Source of the DNA: Nonomuraea turcica
GTDB taxonomy: Bacteria; Actinomycetota; Actinomycetes; Streptosporangiales; Streptosporangiaceae
Length of the DNA: 64,000 nucleotides
Assembly: GCF_030718205.1 (NCBI RefSeq)
Contig: NZ_JAUZQF010000011.1
Location: 186,001-250,000 of the forward strand
Direction of reading: 5' to 3'
This document shows positions 25,221-32,457 of this stretch, in pieces. Position 1 is the first letter of the stretch; each line of letters starts with the position of its first letter. A model generated the notes under the pieces. The model was not told where the DNA came from. It ran no database searches and saw only the letters and a list, made by a program, of their open reading frames with translations. The translations under genes and the position numbers were made by a program.

Positions 25221-26102
25221 TTGAACACCTCAACAGCGAGCATCCTCACCGTGCGCAAGCGGGCCATCCTCGTGACTCTCCTCGTGATGCCGGCCGCGGC
25301 CGGCATGACGGTGCTGGCGAACCCGTCCTCGGCCGACGTTCCCGACCTGGAGTTCGTCGAGCAGTCCACCGGCTACGACTCCGACGACAAGGGCATCGAC
25401 GTCACCTGCCCGGACGGGAAACGGGTCCTGGGCGTGGGGGCCGACCTCGACGGCGCGCGCGGCAAGGTCGTCATCGATCAGGTGGTGCCGACCACGTACT
25501 CGGTCAACGCCTACGCCTACGAGTACGGCTCCCGGTACAACACCGGGACCGGGGATGACTGGCGGCTCCGGGTGTGGGCCTTCTGCGGCAACCCGCACGG
25601 GGCCACGGTGATCAGTTCCAGAGAGAGCAACTTCGACCCTGACGACAGCAAGGTGGTAACCGCTCCCTGCCCCGCCGGCTACGACGTGCTCGGCAGCGGG
25701 GCCCAGCTCGACGGAGCCCGGGGGGAAGTGGTCATCGACGAGATGATCCCGTCGGCGACCAGCGTCGCGGTCGGTGCGATCGAGGACGACCGGGGACTCA
25801 ACGCCAACTGGAAGATCCGGGCGTACGCGATCTGTGCCGAGAACCGGCCAGCCGGGCTGGAGATCGTCTCCCGTGACGGTGACGGCCCGATCACCTCGGA
25901 CGACAACGACAGCACCTACGCCCACTGTCCAGGCAAGCAAGCCTTGGGCAGCGGGTTCGACATCATGGACGGCGGCGGCGAGACCGGCATCGAGAAGCTC
26001 ATCCCGGGGAGCGACACCGTCGTGACCACCGCGGTTGAAGACTGGGACGGCAACAGCAGAGACTGGTTCGTCCGCGCGTACGTGATCTGTGCCAACGACT
26101 AG
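25221..26102 (+). CDS. Secreted protein with three internal repeats
   Basis: I start at TTG 25221, which has AGAAGGG upstream, giving 293 residues; a GTG at 25251 (VRKRAILVTLLVMPAAAGMT) is the alternative. The signal peptide ends near SSA. The mature part is three repeats of about 85 residues, at roughly 42-126, 127-211 and 212-293. Each has an acidic start (D-S-D-D-K), then CP-G-xx-LG-G-x-LDGARGxVVID, a variable strand, W-x-x-R-x-[WY]-A and a closing Cys. Each repeat thus has two Cys residues, likely one disulfide, and may bind calcium through the Asp clusters. Family not recognised. Confidence 0.82.
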   Translation: MNTSTASILTVRKRAILVTLLVMPAAAGMTVLANPSSADVPDLEFVEQSTGYDSDDKGIDVTCPDGKRVLGVGADLDGARGKVVIDQVVPTTYSVNAYAYEYGSRYNTGTGDDWRLRVWAFCGNPHGATVISSRESNFDPDDSKVVTAPCPAGYDVLGSGAQLDGARGEVVIDEMIPSATSVAVGAIEDDRGLNANWKIRAYAICAENRPAGLEIVSRDGDGPITSDDNDSTYAHCPGKQALGSGFDIMDGGGETGIEKLIPGSDTVVTTAVEDWDGNSRDWFVRAYVICAND

Positions 26103-26202
26103 AGCGGTGCACTTCGTCGTTCTCAAGCCGTAACCAGGGCTGCCACCACGCTGTGCGGCCCCCTTTAAGGACGGGCTGGCGGCTGGACTCCCAAGCCCCG
26201 GA

Positions 26203-26241
26203 CACCACCAGCCCCGGCACGGCCATACGGGGCTGGTGGTG
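26203..26241. terminator. Bidirectional terminator hairpin
   Basis: CACCACCAGCCCCG (26203-26216) pairs perfectly with CGGGGCTGGTGGTG (26228-26241) around an 11-nt loop. It lies between the convergent triple-repeat protein gene and DUF998 gene and can serve both. Confidence 0.8.
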
Positions 26242-26293
26242 GTGCTGGGCAGGCGGCCGCGGCGTGTGCCCTAGCGATCCTTGGTCGCTAGTG

Positions 26294-26992
26294 TCATGCG
26301 GTCGCGCCTGCGTGTGCGTCCTTTCGAGCTGAGCCATGCGTGCTGCGCAGTCGCACCGCGAGCACCGAGGCCCATCCCCAGCCCAGGAAAGCCATGGCGC
26401 GCAGCAGCAGGCTCAAGGGTTGCGGATCCTCGCCGCGGTCCGACAGTGCCGCCGCCAGTGCGTAGAGCGTGGGGAGCGCCGCGCCCGTGGCGGCGCAGTA
26501 GGCAGCCCACCCACGCGCTCCCTGTGCGGCGAACCGGCGGGCGAACACGAAGCACGCCGCGATCAGCCCGCCCATCACCACGATGAAGGCGGTGCCGTGC
26601 AGGACGTAGTGCCAACTTGGATCCTCAGGGAGGCCCTGCGGCGCCCCGGGCGGGTAGCCCCACGCCGGGTCGGAGACGAAGACCCCGGCGCCGATTAGGC
26701 CGATCCCGTAGGCGCCGATCAGCAACGGCCCCCAGGTCCCGCCGGGGCCAGGGTGCAAAGCCCGTCGTAGCCCGACCGCGAACGCGACGTTCAGCAGTCC
26801 GGTGGCCACGAAGTTGGTGATTTGGATCCACCCCAGCTCGCCCAGGCTCAGCATGCTGAGCGGGTGCACGCGGGGATCGAAGCCAGGGCGGGTGTAGTCC
26901 TGGATGATGACGACGAGGAGGAACAGCGGCCCGGCTAACATGCCGCACGCCAGCAGAGCCCTGGTCAGTTGCTGCTGTGGCAGGTTGGACAT
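26294..26992 (-). CDS. DUF998-family membrane protein
   Basis: A 232-residue protein; ATG 26992 (MSNLPQQQLTRALLACGMLA) follows GGGAG. Six to seven hydrophobic segments are visible. The N-terminal MLAGPLFLLVVIIQDYTRPG and FDPRVHPLSMLSLGELGWIQ are the DUF998 signature, and SDPAWGYPPGAPQG is the conserved loop. Function unknown. It is divergent from a TetR gene with the palindrome CCTTATCGCTGATAAGG between them, so it is probably the repressed partner of that TetR. Confidence 0.9.
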   Translation of the reverse strand: MSNLPQQQLTRALLACGMLAGPLFLLVVIIQDYTRPGFDPRVHPLSMLSLGELGWIQITNFVATGLLNVAFAVGLRRALHPGPGGTWGPLLIGAYGIGLIGAGVFVSDPAWGYPPGAPQGLPEDPSWHYVLHGTAFIVVMGGLIAACFVFARRFAAQGARGWAAYCAATGAALPTLYALAAALSDRGEDPQPLSLLLRAMAFLGWGWASVLAVRLRSTHGSARKDAHAGATA

Positions 26993-27131
26993 TTCTCTCC
27001 CGTCTGTAACCGAGCCTGATGGTCCAACGATCATTGGCGCCGTATGGCACGCGGTGGTGTTCGGGCGCGCTCGTGCTGTCACCCCCGGTGTCGCGCCGGC
27101 TGCCCGCACCATTTCCTTATCACTGCTAATG

Positions 27132-27148
27132 CCTTATCGCTGATAAGG
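27132..27148. promoter_or_regulatory. Putative TetR operator
   Basis: CCTTATCGCTGATAAGG is a perfect 7-3-7 palindrome located 28 bases before the TetR start. Another CCTTATC half site is at 27115-27121. It lies between the TetR and DUF998 genes. Confidence 0.7.
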
Positions 27149-27176
27149 TGCCTCAGCGGCGCTAAAATGTCAATCG

Positions 27177-27842
27177 ATGGACGAAACGACGCCGGCACCG
27201 CGCCAAGGGCTGACGCGGCACACGGTGGTCAGCGCCGCGCTGAAGCTGCTCGACGAGGTCGGCCTGGACGGGTTGACCACCCGCCGCCTCGCCGCGGAGC
27301 TGGGCGTGAAGTCACCCGCCCTTTACTGGCACTTCCGCAACAAGCAGGAGCTGCTCGACCAGATGGCCGAGGCGATCCTGCTGGCCGGCGGGATGGGGCC
27401 GCCCCGCGCCGGCGAATCCTGGCAGGACTGGCTCACCCGCCGGGCCCGCAACTACCGCAGGGTGCTGCTGGCCTACCGCGACGGGGCCCGCGTGGTCGCC
27501 AACGCCCGGTTGGGGCCCGCTGCGATCAGGCTGTTCGATCAGGAGCTGACCGCCATGGTCGGCTGCGGGTTCACCCCGGTGCTGGCGCTCCACACAATCG
27601 CGGCGATCTCCCGCTATGTCACCGGGTTCGTCCTCCAGGAGCAGGCTGAGCGTCAGGAGGATACGCGGACCCCGGCGGAGCAGTTCCTGGCGCTGGCCGA
27701 ACTGCTTGACGGCGGCACCTCGGCCACCTTGATCGCGGCGATCCGCGAGGGCGGCAGTCCGCTCGGCGAACAAGCCTTCGAGCATGGCGTTGGAGTGCTG
27801 ATCGACGGCTCCGCCGCAGCTTTGGCCAGACATCAGGCTTGA
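27177..27842 (+). CDS. TetR-family regulator (tetracycline-repressor class)
   Basis: A 221-residue protein. The helix-turn-helix (HTVVSAALKLLDEVGLDGLT, then TRRLAAELGVKSPALYWHFR and NKQELLDQMAEAILL) and the long C-terminal domain (TAMVGCGFTPVLALHTIAAI and YVTGFVLQEQA) are those of the classical TetR_C family (PF02909). No ribosome site is visible before ATG 27177, so the mRNA may be leaderless or nearly so. It faces the DUF998 membrane protein gene across a strong palindrome and is its likely repressor. Confidence 0.93.
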   Translation: MDETTPAPRQGLTRHTVVSAALKLLDEVGLDGLTTRRLAAELGVKSPALYWHFRNKQELLDQMAEAILLAGGMGPPRAGESWQDWLTRRARNYRRVLLAYRDGARVVANARLGPAAIRLFDQELTAMVGCGFTPVLALHTIAAISRYVTGFVLQEQAERQEDTRTPAEQFLALAELLDGGTSATLIAAIREGGSPLGEQAFEHGVGVLIDGSAAALARHQA

Positions 27843-27963
27843 GCCGCCGGGCGAGGTGACTTGTGCGGGTCCGGTCTTGGGGGTGCCCGTTCCACCAGGC
27901 GTCCAGGCGGATCAGGTTGAGCGCGACGGCGGAGACAGACGCGGGGACCTCGCGATCGGCGGT
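27841..27963 (-). mobile_element. IS1182-like transposase 3' remnant
   Basis: The minus strand reads SVSAVALNLIRLDAWWNGHP then QDRTRTSHLARRL. This corresponds to the extreme C terminus of a DDE transposase of the IS1182 type (ALNLIRLxAWWxGxPxxRTRTSHLxRL). There is no upstream transposase sequence. The stretch 27964-28145 contains no gene; it should carry the promoter of the His-rich protein. Confidence 0.6.
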
Positions 27964-28145
27964 GCTACGAACGAGACCCCCAAAGGGATTCACAATTCCG
28001 TTATTCATGACAAAAATCACATAGCCCGATATTTGAAGCTATACGGGACATTTGGTGCGTAATACCGGGCGCAATACACGCAACGAAGCACGCTGATCGT
28101 CTGGAGCCGCCGGCGCGGCGTGCGGATCTAGGGAGGCACACCACG

Positions 28146-28532
28146 ATGTCCAAGATCACTAGGCGTGTGGCGACTGTGACCGCCACTGTGGCAGTAACGG
28201 GCGGCGTCACCCTCGGCGCGAGCGGAGCCGCCTCAGCGGCCACGTACGAACACCGGGACCACAGCCACTCCGTCGCCACCAGCTATGGCGAGCGGCCGGG
28301 TGACCGGCACCACGACCGGGTCTTCTTCGTCAACGGCGAGCGCTTCCGGTTCGACGGCCACCACTTCTTCGTGTGGGTCGACGGCAAGTGGAAGCTGGTG
28401 TCGCGCGCCTTCGCCCGGCATCACCTCTTCGACCGCGACCACGACTGGGGCCGCTTCTCCCGTGACCACAAGAAGCACGAAGACAGAGACCGGTACGGTC
28501 ACGACCGTCACAGCGACTACGACCAGTACTGA
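28146..28532 (+). CDS. Secreted His/Asp/Arg-rich protein
   Basis: A 128-residue precursor from ATG 28146, preceded by AGGGAGG. The signal peptide is MSKITRRVATVTATVAVTGG to about residue 31 (SAA). The mature part of about 97 residues is extremely polar, with HRDHSHS, DRHHDRVFFVNGERFRFDGH, HHFFVWVDGKWKLVSRAFAR and a tail of alternating Asp, Arg, His and Lys. The many His and Asp residues suggest metal binding, but that is inference. No Cys. A short hydrophobic core (FFVNGERF, HFFVWVDGKW) looks like a small beta hairpin. Family unknown. Confidence 0.8.
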   Translation: MSKITRRVATVTATVAVTGGVTLGASGAASAATYEHRDHSHSVATSYGERPGDRHHDRVFFVNGERFRFDGHHFFVWVDGKWKLVSRAFARHHLFDRDHDWGRFSRDHKKHEDRDRYGHDRHSDYDQY

Positions 28533-28543
28533 GGTCGGAAACC

Positions 28544-28575
28544 GGGCCGGTCCGGCGACGGCGCCGGGCCGGCCC
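28544..28575 (+). terminator. Terminator hairpin after the His-rich protein gene
   Basis: GGGCCGG (28544-28550) pairs with CCGGCCC (28569-28575), with further GC pairing inside. It starts 12 bases after the stop codon. Confidence 0.65.
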
Positions 28576-28755
28576 GCCCATGTCCGAGAGGGTGTCTGCT
28601 CACGGTGAAGGCGAGCCGATGATCCCCGCGATACCGACGATGATGCTGACGACGGTGTTGATGCCGTTCAAGAAGGCCACACAGGCAACCTTGGCACACC
28701 CGTCGAGGGCTGTGCGGGACCGTGAAGGACAGCAACTCCGACGGCATCGGTGTGC

Positions 28756-29214
28756 CTAGCCGACCCACCGGGCGGTGTACATGATGCCGTATTTCTTGAT
28801 ATAGCCGTGGACTCTGACCCTGCCGTTGTCGTAGTCCATCGCCGGCCCGGCGTAGGAGGAATACCTTCCGGAATCGACGGCGTCCCAGCCCACCTTCCAC
28901 TCCGCGTCGGTCGGGCTGGGGCGGCCGCAGCAGGTGTCCCGCTTGTTGTCCAGGCCGTCATTCAGGCGGACGGACATCCACTGGGTGCCCTTGGAGTTGT
29001 ACGCCACCGTCCGGGCGCACATCATCCTGGCGTACACGTAGACCTCCAAGTAGCCGACTTCCGCCGGAGTCTGGCCTCCCTTGACGGGCACCTTGGCGAT
29101 CCGCGTCCCTGAGCAGCCGGCCGTCGCCGCGGACGCGGGCGCCGTCATCGTGGCCATGCCGGCCACGGACATGGCCGTGACGGCCATGGCCGCCATCGTT
29201 CTACGCAGTCGCAT
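28756..29214 (-). CDS. SapA-like small secreted protein (divergent member)
   Basis: A 152-residue precursor from ATG 29214 with GGGGAG upstream and a signal peptide (MRLRRTMAAMAVTAMSVAGM) to about residue 30. The mature protein starts CSGTRIAKVPV, continues VGYLEVYVYARMMCARTVAY and later GRYSSYAGPAMDYDNGRVRV. The order CxG...LEVYVY...C...SYAGP matches the SapA-like proteins at 18699 and 22140, although NCVVT is replaced by MCARTV. A CCGRP insertion adds two Cys residues. It is probably exported to the surface. Role unknown. Confidence 0.72.
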   Translation of the reverse strand: MRLRRTMAAMAVTAMSVAGMATMTAPASAATAGCSGTRIAKVPVKGGQTPAEVGYLEVYVYARMMCARTVAYNSKGTQWMSVRLNDGLDNKRDTCCGRPSPTDAEWKVGWDAVDSGRYSSYAGPAMDYDNGRVRVHGYIKKYGIMYTARWVG

Positions 29215-29408
29215 CTGAGCTTGCTCCCCGAGGTCGTGCCGATACGTGTCACAGGTCTTCGCACAGCGCGATCGCTGTCCGAGACAGGCAGCAACGCTAG
29301 AGCCCGGGGTCCTCGTTTCGTCCTCGTAGGATCCTCGCCACTCGCCGTTCCGGAGTTCGGTGCGGCCAAGTCGGCCGAGCTCCCCAGTGGATCCGGCGAA
29401 ACGGCTCG

Positions 29409-32246
29409 TCAGCTCACTGGGAGCGCCGCCAGCCTGGCCCGGGCCAGACCGGCATCGGGGTGGTCCAGCTCGTCGAACACGGTCAGGGCCTGCCGCCACG
29501 CCAGGCGGGCCGCGCCGATCTCGCCGACGCTCTGGTGGGTGTCGCCGAGGTGGAGGAGCGTTTCGGCCATATGGAAGCGGTGTCCGACCTCGCGGGCCAA
29601 GGTCAGGGATCGCTCGTAACTTGTGATGGCCTGCTCCCACTGGCCGAGATGGTGATGGGCGTAGCCCAGGCTGTCCATGGTGGTCGCAAGCCCGTGGGGG
29701 TCTTCTGTTTCGTCGTACAGGGTGAGGGCCTGACTGCAGTGGAGGAGGGTCTTCTCGTACTCGCCGAGCAGGGCGTGGAACCAGCCGATCGAGTTGAGGG
29801 CCCGGGCCTGTCCGGACCGGTTGCCGGTGGTCCGGTAGAGATCGAGTGCCTGCCGGGCGTGACGGAGAGCGTCCTGGTGCCGGTCCCACAGTTCGAACAT
29901 GCTCGACAGCTGGCCGTGGGTGTGAGCCTGGCCGGTGCGGTCGCCGAGCCGGCCGTACAGATCGAGGGCCCGCTGGTAGTGAGTGTGGGCCTCGTCGTAC
30001 TGCGCCAGCCGGGTGCAGGCCCAGCCGAGGCCGCGGCTGGCATGGGCCTGCCCGGATTGGTCGCCTTCGCGCCTCGCGGCCCCCAGTGCGGTGGCGTGGA
30101 CGGCGGCGTAGTCGCGCCAGTATCCCCGGCGGTCGAGGAAGTCGGTGAGAGTCCAGGCCAGCTGCCAGGCGTGGGTGCCGAACCCGGTTTCGGCCGCCTG
30201 CTCCGCGGCCGCGAGCAGCACCGCGTGCTCGGTGGCGAACCAGGCCAGCGCCTCGTCGTGATCCCCGAAAGTCTCACGAACCACGCCGGGCGGGATCGGC
30301 GCCAGTGTGATGCGCTCCCGGTGTGGGTTGAGCAGCCGGTTGGCGGCCTCTGCGGCATGGAGGTAGTGGCCGAGAAGGCGGCGGAGCGCGGCCTGGCGCT
30401 CGGTGGCCGGTTCGTGGGCGTGAACCAGCTCGCCGGCGTAGGCGCGCATGAGGTCGTGGAAGGCGTAGCGGCCGGGCGCGTGCTCGATGAGGAGATGGGC
30501 GCGGGTCAGCTCGGCCAGCAGCGAACGCGCCCGGGACGCCGGGACGCCTGCCAGGCTCGCCGCCGCGGACACCCCGAGATCCGGGCCGCGATGCAGCCCG
30601 AGCAGCCGGAACAGCCGCGCCACATCCTCGCCGAGGATCCGGTAGGACCAGGAGAACACCGCCCGGACCTGCGTGGCCGGGTCTCCGACGTCGAACGCGT
30701 CCAGCCGACCGGCGGGCGCGCCCAGCTTGCCGGCGACGGACGCGAGGGAGAAGCCCGGCTGGACGGCGGCCTGGGCGGCCACGACGGTCAGCGCCAGGGG
30801 CAGCCGCGCGCACCGGGCGATGATCTCCGCCACCGCCTTCGGCTCGGCGGCTACCCGATCCGCGCCCAGGCGGCGGGCCAGCAGCTCCCGGGCCTCGGCG
30901 GCGGGGAGCAGGTCCAGCGGCAGCGGGTGTGCACCCTCTGCGGCGACCAGGCCGGGCAGCTGGTTGCGGCTGGTCACCACCACCACACAGCCGGAGGAGC
31001 CGGGAAGCAGGGGACGGACCTGCTTGGCGTCGTGCGCGTTGTCCAGCACGATCAGCACCCGGCGCCCGGTCAGCAGGCTGCGATAGAGGCCTGCCTGTGC
31101 CTCGACGGTCGCCGGGACCCGCTCCGCCGCCACGCCGAGTGCGGACAGGAACCCTCGCACCGCCTCTGCCGGGGTCATCGCCGCCCTGTCCGGATCGAAG
31201 CCCCGCAGGTTCACGTACAGCTGTCCGTCGGGAAAGAGGTCGCGGACCCGGTGCGCCCAGTGCACCGCCAGAGCGGTCTTGCCCACGCCCGCGGTGCCCC
31301 ACATGGCGGAGACGACCACCGCGGTCGGCTGCCGTCCGGCCCCGGCCAGCACACCGTCCAGCCAGGCGAGTTCGGCCTCGCGCCCGGTGAATCCGTACGC
31401 GTCCAGCGGCAGCATCGCCGGGGCACGGCCGGTCACCGGCTCCCTGGGCGAGGGCGCGTCACTGGGGCCAGGCTCCCAGAGCGGGGACCCGTCACCGGGG
31501 CCGGGCTCGCACCGCAGCAGCGCGTCATGCAGTCGCCGCAGCTCCGGGCCGGGGTCGAGACCGAGCTTGCCGGTCAGCCGCGCCCGCAGGCCACGATAGA
31601 TCTCCAGCGCGTCGGCCAACCGGCCCGCCTCGGCCGTCGCCCGCATCAGCAATCCGACCAGGGATTCCCGGAAGGGGTGCCGGTCCACCAGCGCCAGCAG
31701 CTCCACGATCACCTCTTGATGGCGGCCCAGCGACAACTCCAGCGTCAGGCACTCTTCCCAGACGACCATCTGGCGTTCTTGCAGAGCTCTGGCGGCGTTC
31801 TCGAAGCGCGGACCGCCCACGCCGGTCAGCGGCTCGCCCCGCCACAGCAGCAGCGCCCGCCGGAACGTGGCGGCGGCCGCGGCGGCATCGGCAGGCGCGG
31901 TTTGCCGCGCCTGCGTGACCAGCTCGTCGAAGGTCTGGGAGTCCAGGCAGCCGGGGGCCGGTCGCAGCAGGTATCCCCCTCGCACCGTCATGATGAGGTC
32001 GTCGGCCGCTCCGGCACCCACGAGCGTCCGCCGTAGCCGCGTCACCAGATCCTGAACCTGCCGCCGCGCGGTGGCCGGGGGGTTCTCCCACATGCTGTCG
32101 AGCAGCCGGTCGACTGTGACGACCTGGCCGGCCTCCAGCAGCAGCGCCGCGAGCGCCCTTTCCTGACGGGGGCCGTGCAACCCGACCGGGCGCCCGTCCG
32201 CCCTCACCTCAAGCGGCCCCAGGACACCGAACCAGATCGCAGCCAA
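29409..32246 (-). CDS. AfsR-like SARP regulator (SARP-BTAD-NB-ARC-TPR)
   Basis: A 945-residue regulator. Residues 1-95 form the OmpR-like SARP DNA-binding domain (FGVLGPLEVRADG, then RRQVQDLVTRLRRTL), and 100-245 the BTAD domain (FDELVTQARQ to GLDPGPELRRLHDAL). An NB-ARC/STAND ATPase follows with Walker A GTAGVGKT at 317-324 and Walker B RVLIVLDNAHD near 395. About 680-935 is a set of tetratricopeptide repeats. Proteins of this design (AfsR, related to secondary-metabolism activators) bind DNA in an ATP-dependent way. TTG 32246 is the start by homology; it has no clear ribosome site. No biosynthetic cluster is next to it. Confidence 0.95.
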   Translation of the reverse strand: MAAIWFGVLGPLEVRADGRPVGLHGPRQERALAALLLEAGQVVTVDRLLDSMWENPPATARRQVQDLVTRLRRTLVGAGAADDLIMTVRGGYLLRPAPGCLDSQTFDELVTQARQTAPADAAAAAATFRRALLLWRGEPLTGVGGPRFENAARALQERQMVVWEECLTLELSLGRHQEVIVELLALVDRHPFRESLVGLLMRATAEAGRLADALEIYRGLRARLTGKLGLDPGPELRRLHDALLRCEPGPGDGSPLWEPGPSDAPSPREPVTGRAPAMLPLDAYGFTGREAELAWLDGVLAGAGRQPTAVVVSAMWGTAGVGKTALAVHWAHRVRDLFPDGQLYVNLRGFDPDRAAMTPAEAVRGFLSALGVAAERVPATVEAQAGLYRSLLTGRRVLIVLDNAHDAKQVRPLLPGSSGCVVVVTSRNQLPGLVAAEGAHPLPLDLLPAAEARELLARRLGADRVAAEPKAVAEIIARCARLPLALTVVAAQAAVQPGFSLASVAGKLGAPAGRLDAFDVGDPATQVRAVFSWSYRILGEDVARLFRLLGLHRGPDLGVSAAASLAGVPASRARSLLAELTRAHLLIEHAPGRYAFHDLMRAYAGELVHAHEPATERQAALRRLLGHYLHAAEAANRLLNPHRERITLAPIPPGVVRETFGDHDEALAWFATEHAVLLAAAEQAAETGFGTHAWQLAWTLTDFLDRRGYWRDYAAVHATALGAARREGDQSGQAHASRGLGWACTRLAQYDEAHTHYQRALDLYGRLGDRTGQAHTHGQLSSMFELWDRHQDALRHARQALDLYRTTGNRSGQARALNSIGWFHALLGEYEKTLLHCSQALTLYDETEDPHGLATTMDSLGYAHHHLGQWEQAITSYERSLTLAREVGHRFHMAETLLHLGDTHQSVGEIGAARLAWRQALTVFDELDHPDAGLARARLAALPVS

Positions 32247-32419
32247 CGGGTACCGTCCAAAAGATCGAATCCACGCTCGAAGATCCCGGATCTCCGATGG
32301 AGACTATCGTTTCGTCCAATATGGATGCACCCAAAGCCATCAAAATGGACGCCGCATCGGCTCCCTTTCTGCCCGCATTCGTCGCTCCCGGCCGGGGATC
32401 GCACAGGTCACATGCGGGT

Positions 32420-32447
32420 GGCCCGCCGCGGACGGTCGCGGCGGGCC
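32420..32447 (-). terminator. Terminator of the secreted protease gene
   Basis: GGCCCGCCGCG and CGCGGCGGGCC form a perfect 11-bp stem with a 6-nt loop. It lies 10 bases beyond the stop codon at 32458 on the minus strand. Confidence 0.8.
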
Positions 32448-32457
32448 TGTCCTGGGC

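Noticed and set aside
28600..28700. Minus-strand hydrophobic stretch ACVAFLNGINTVVSIIVGIA
   Set aside because: Only about 34 codons can be read before it without a start or ribosome site; it could be a gene tail but is too weak to annotate.
18699..29214. Small Cys-containing exported proteins as ribosomal-peptide precursors (lanthipeptides) or bacteriocins
   Set aside because: All have Sec signal peptides and 95-150-residue mature parts, and there is no modification enzyme or dedicated exporter beside them.
29460..32036. An 858-codon plus-strand open frame
   Set aside because: It is the antisense of the AfsR-like gene, whose domains on the minus strand are unambiguous.
29409..32246. The AfsR-like gene as pathway regulator of a biosynthetic gene cluster
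   Set aside because: No polyketide synthase, NRPS, terpene or other biosynthetic core gene lies in the window.
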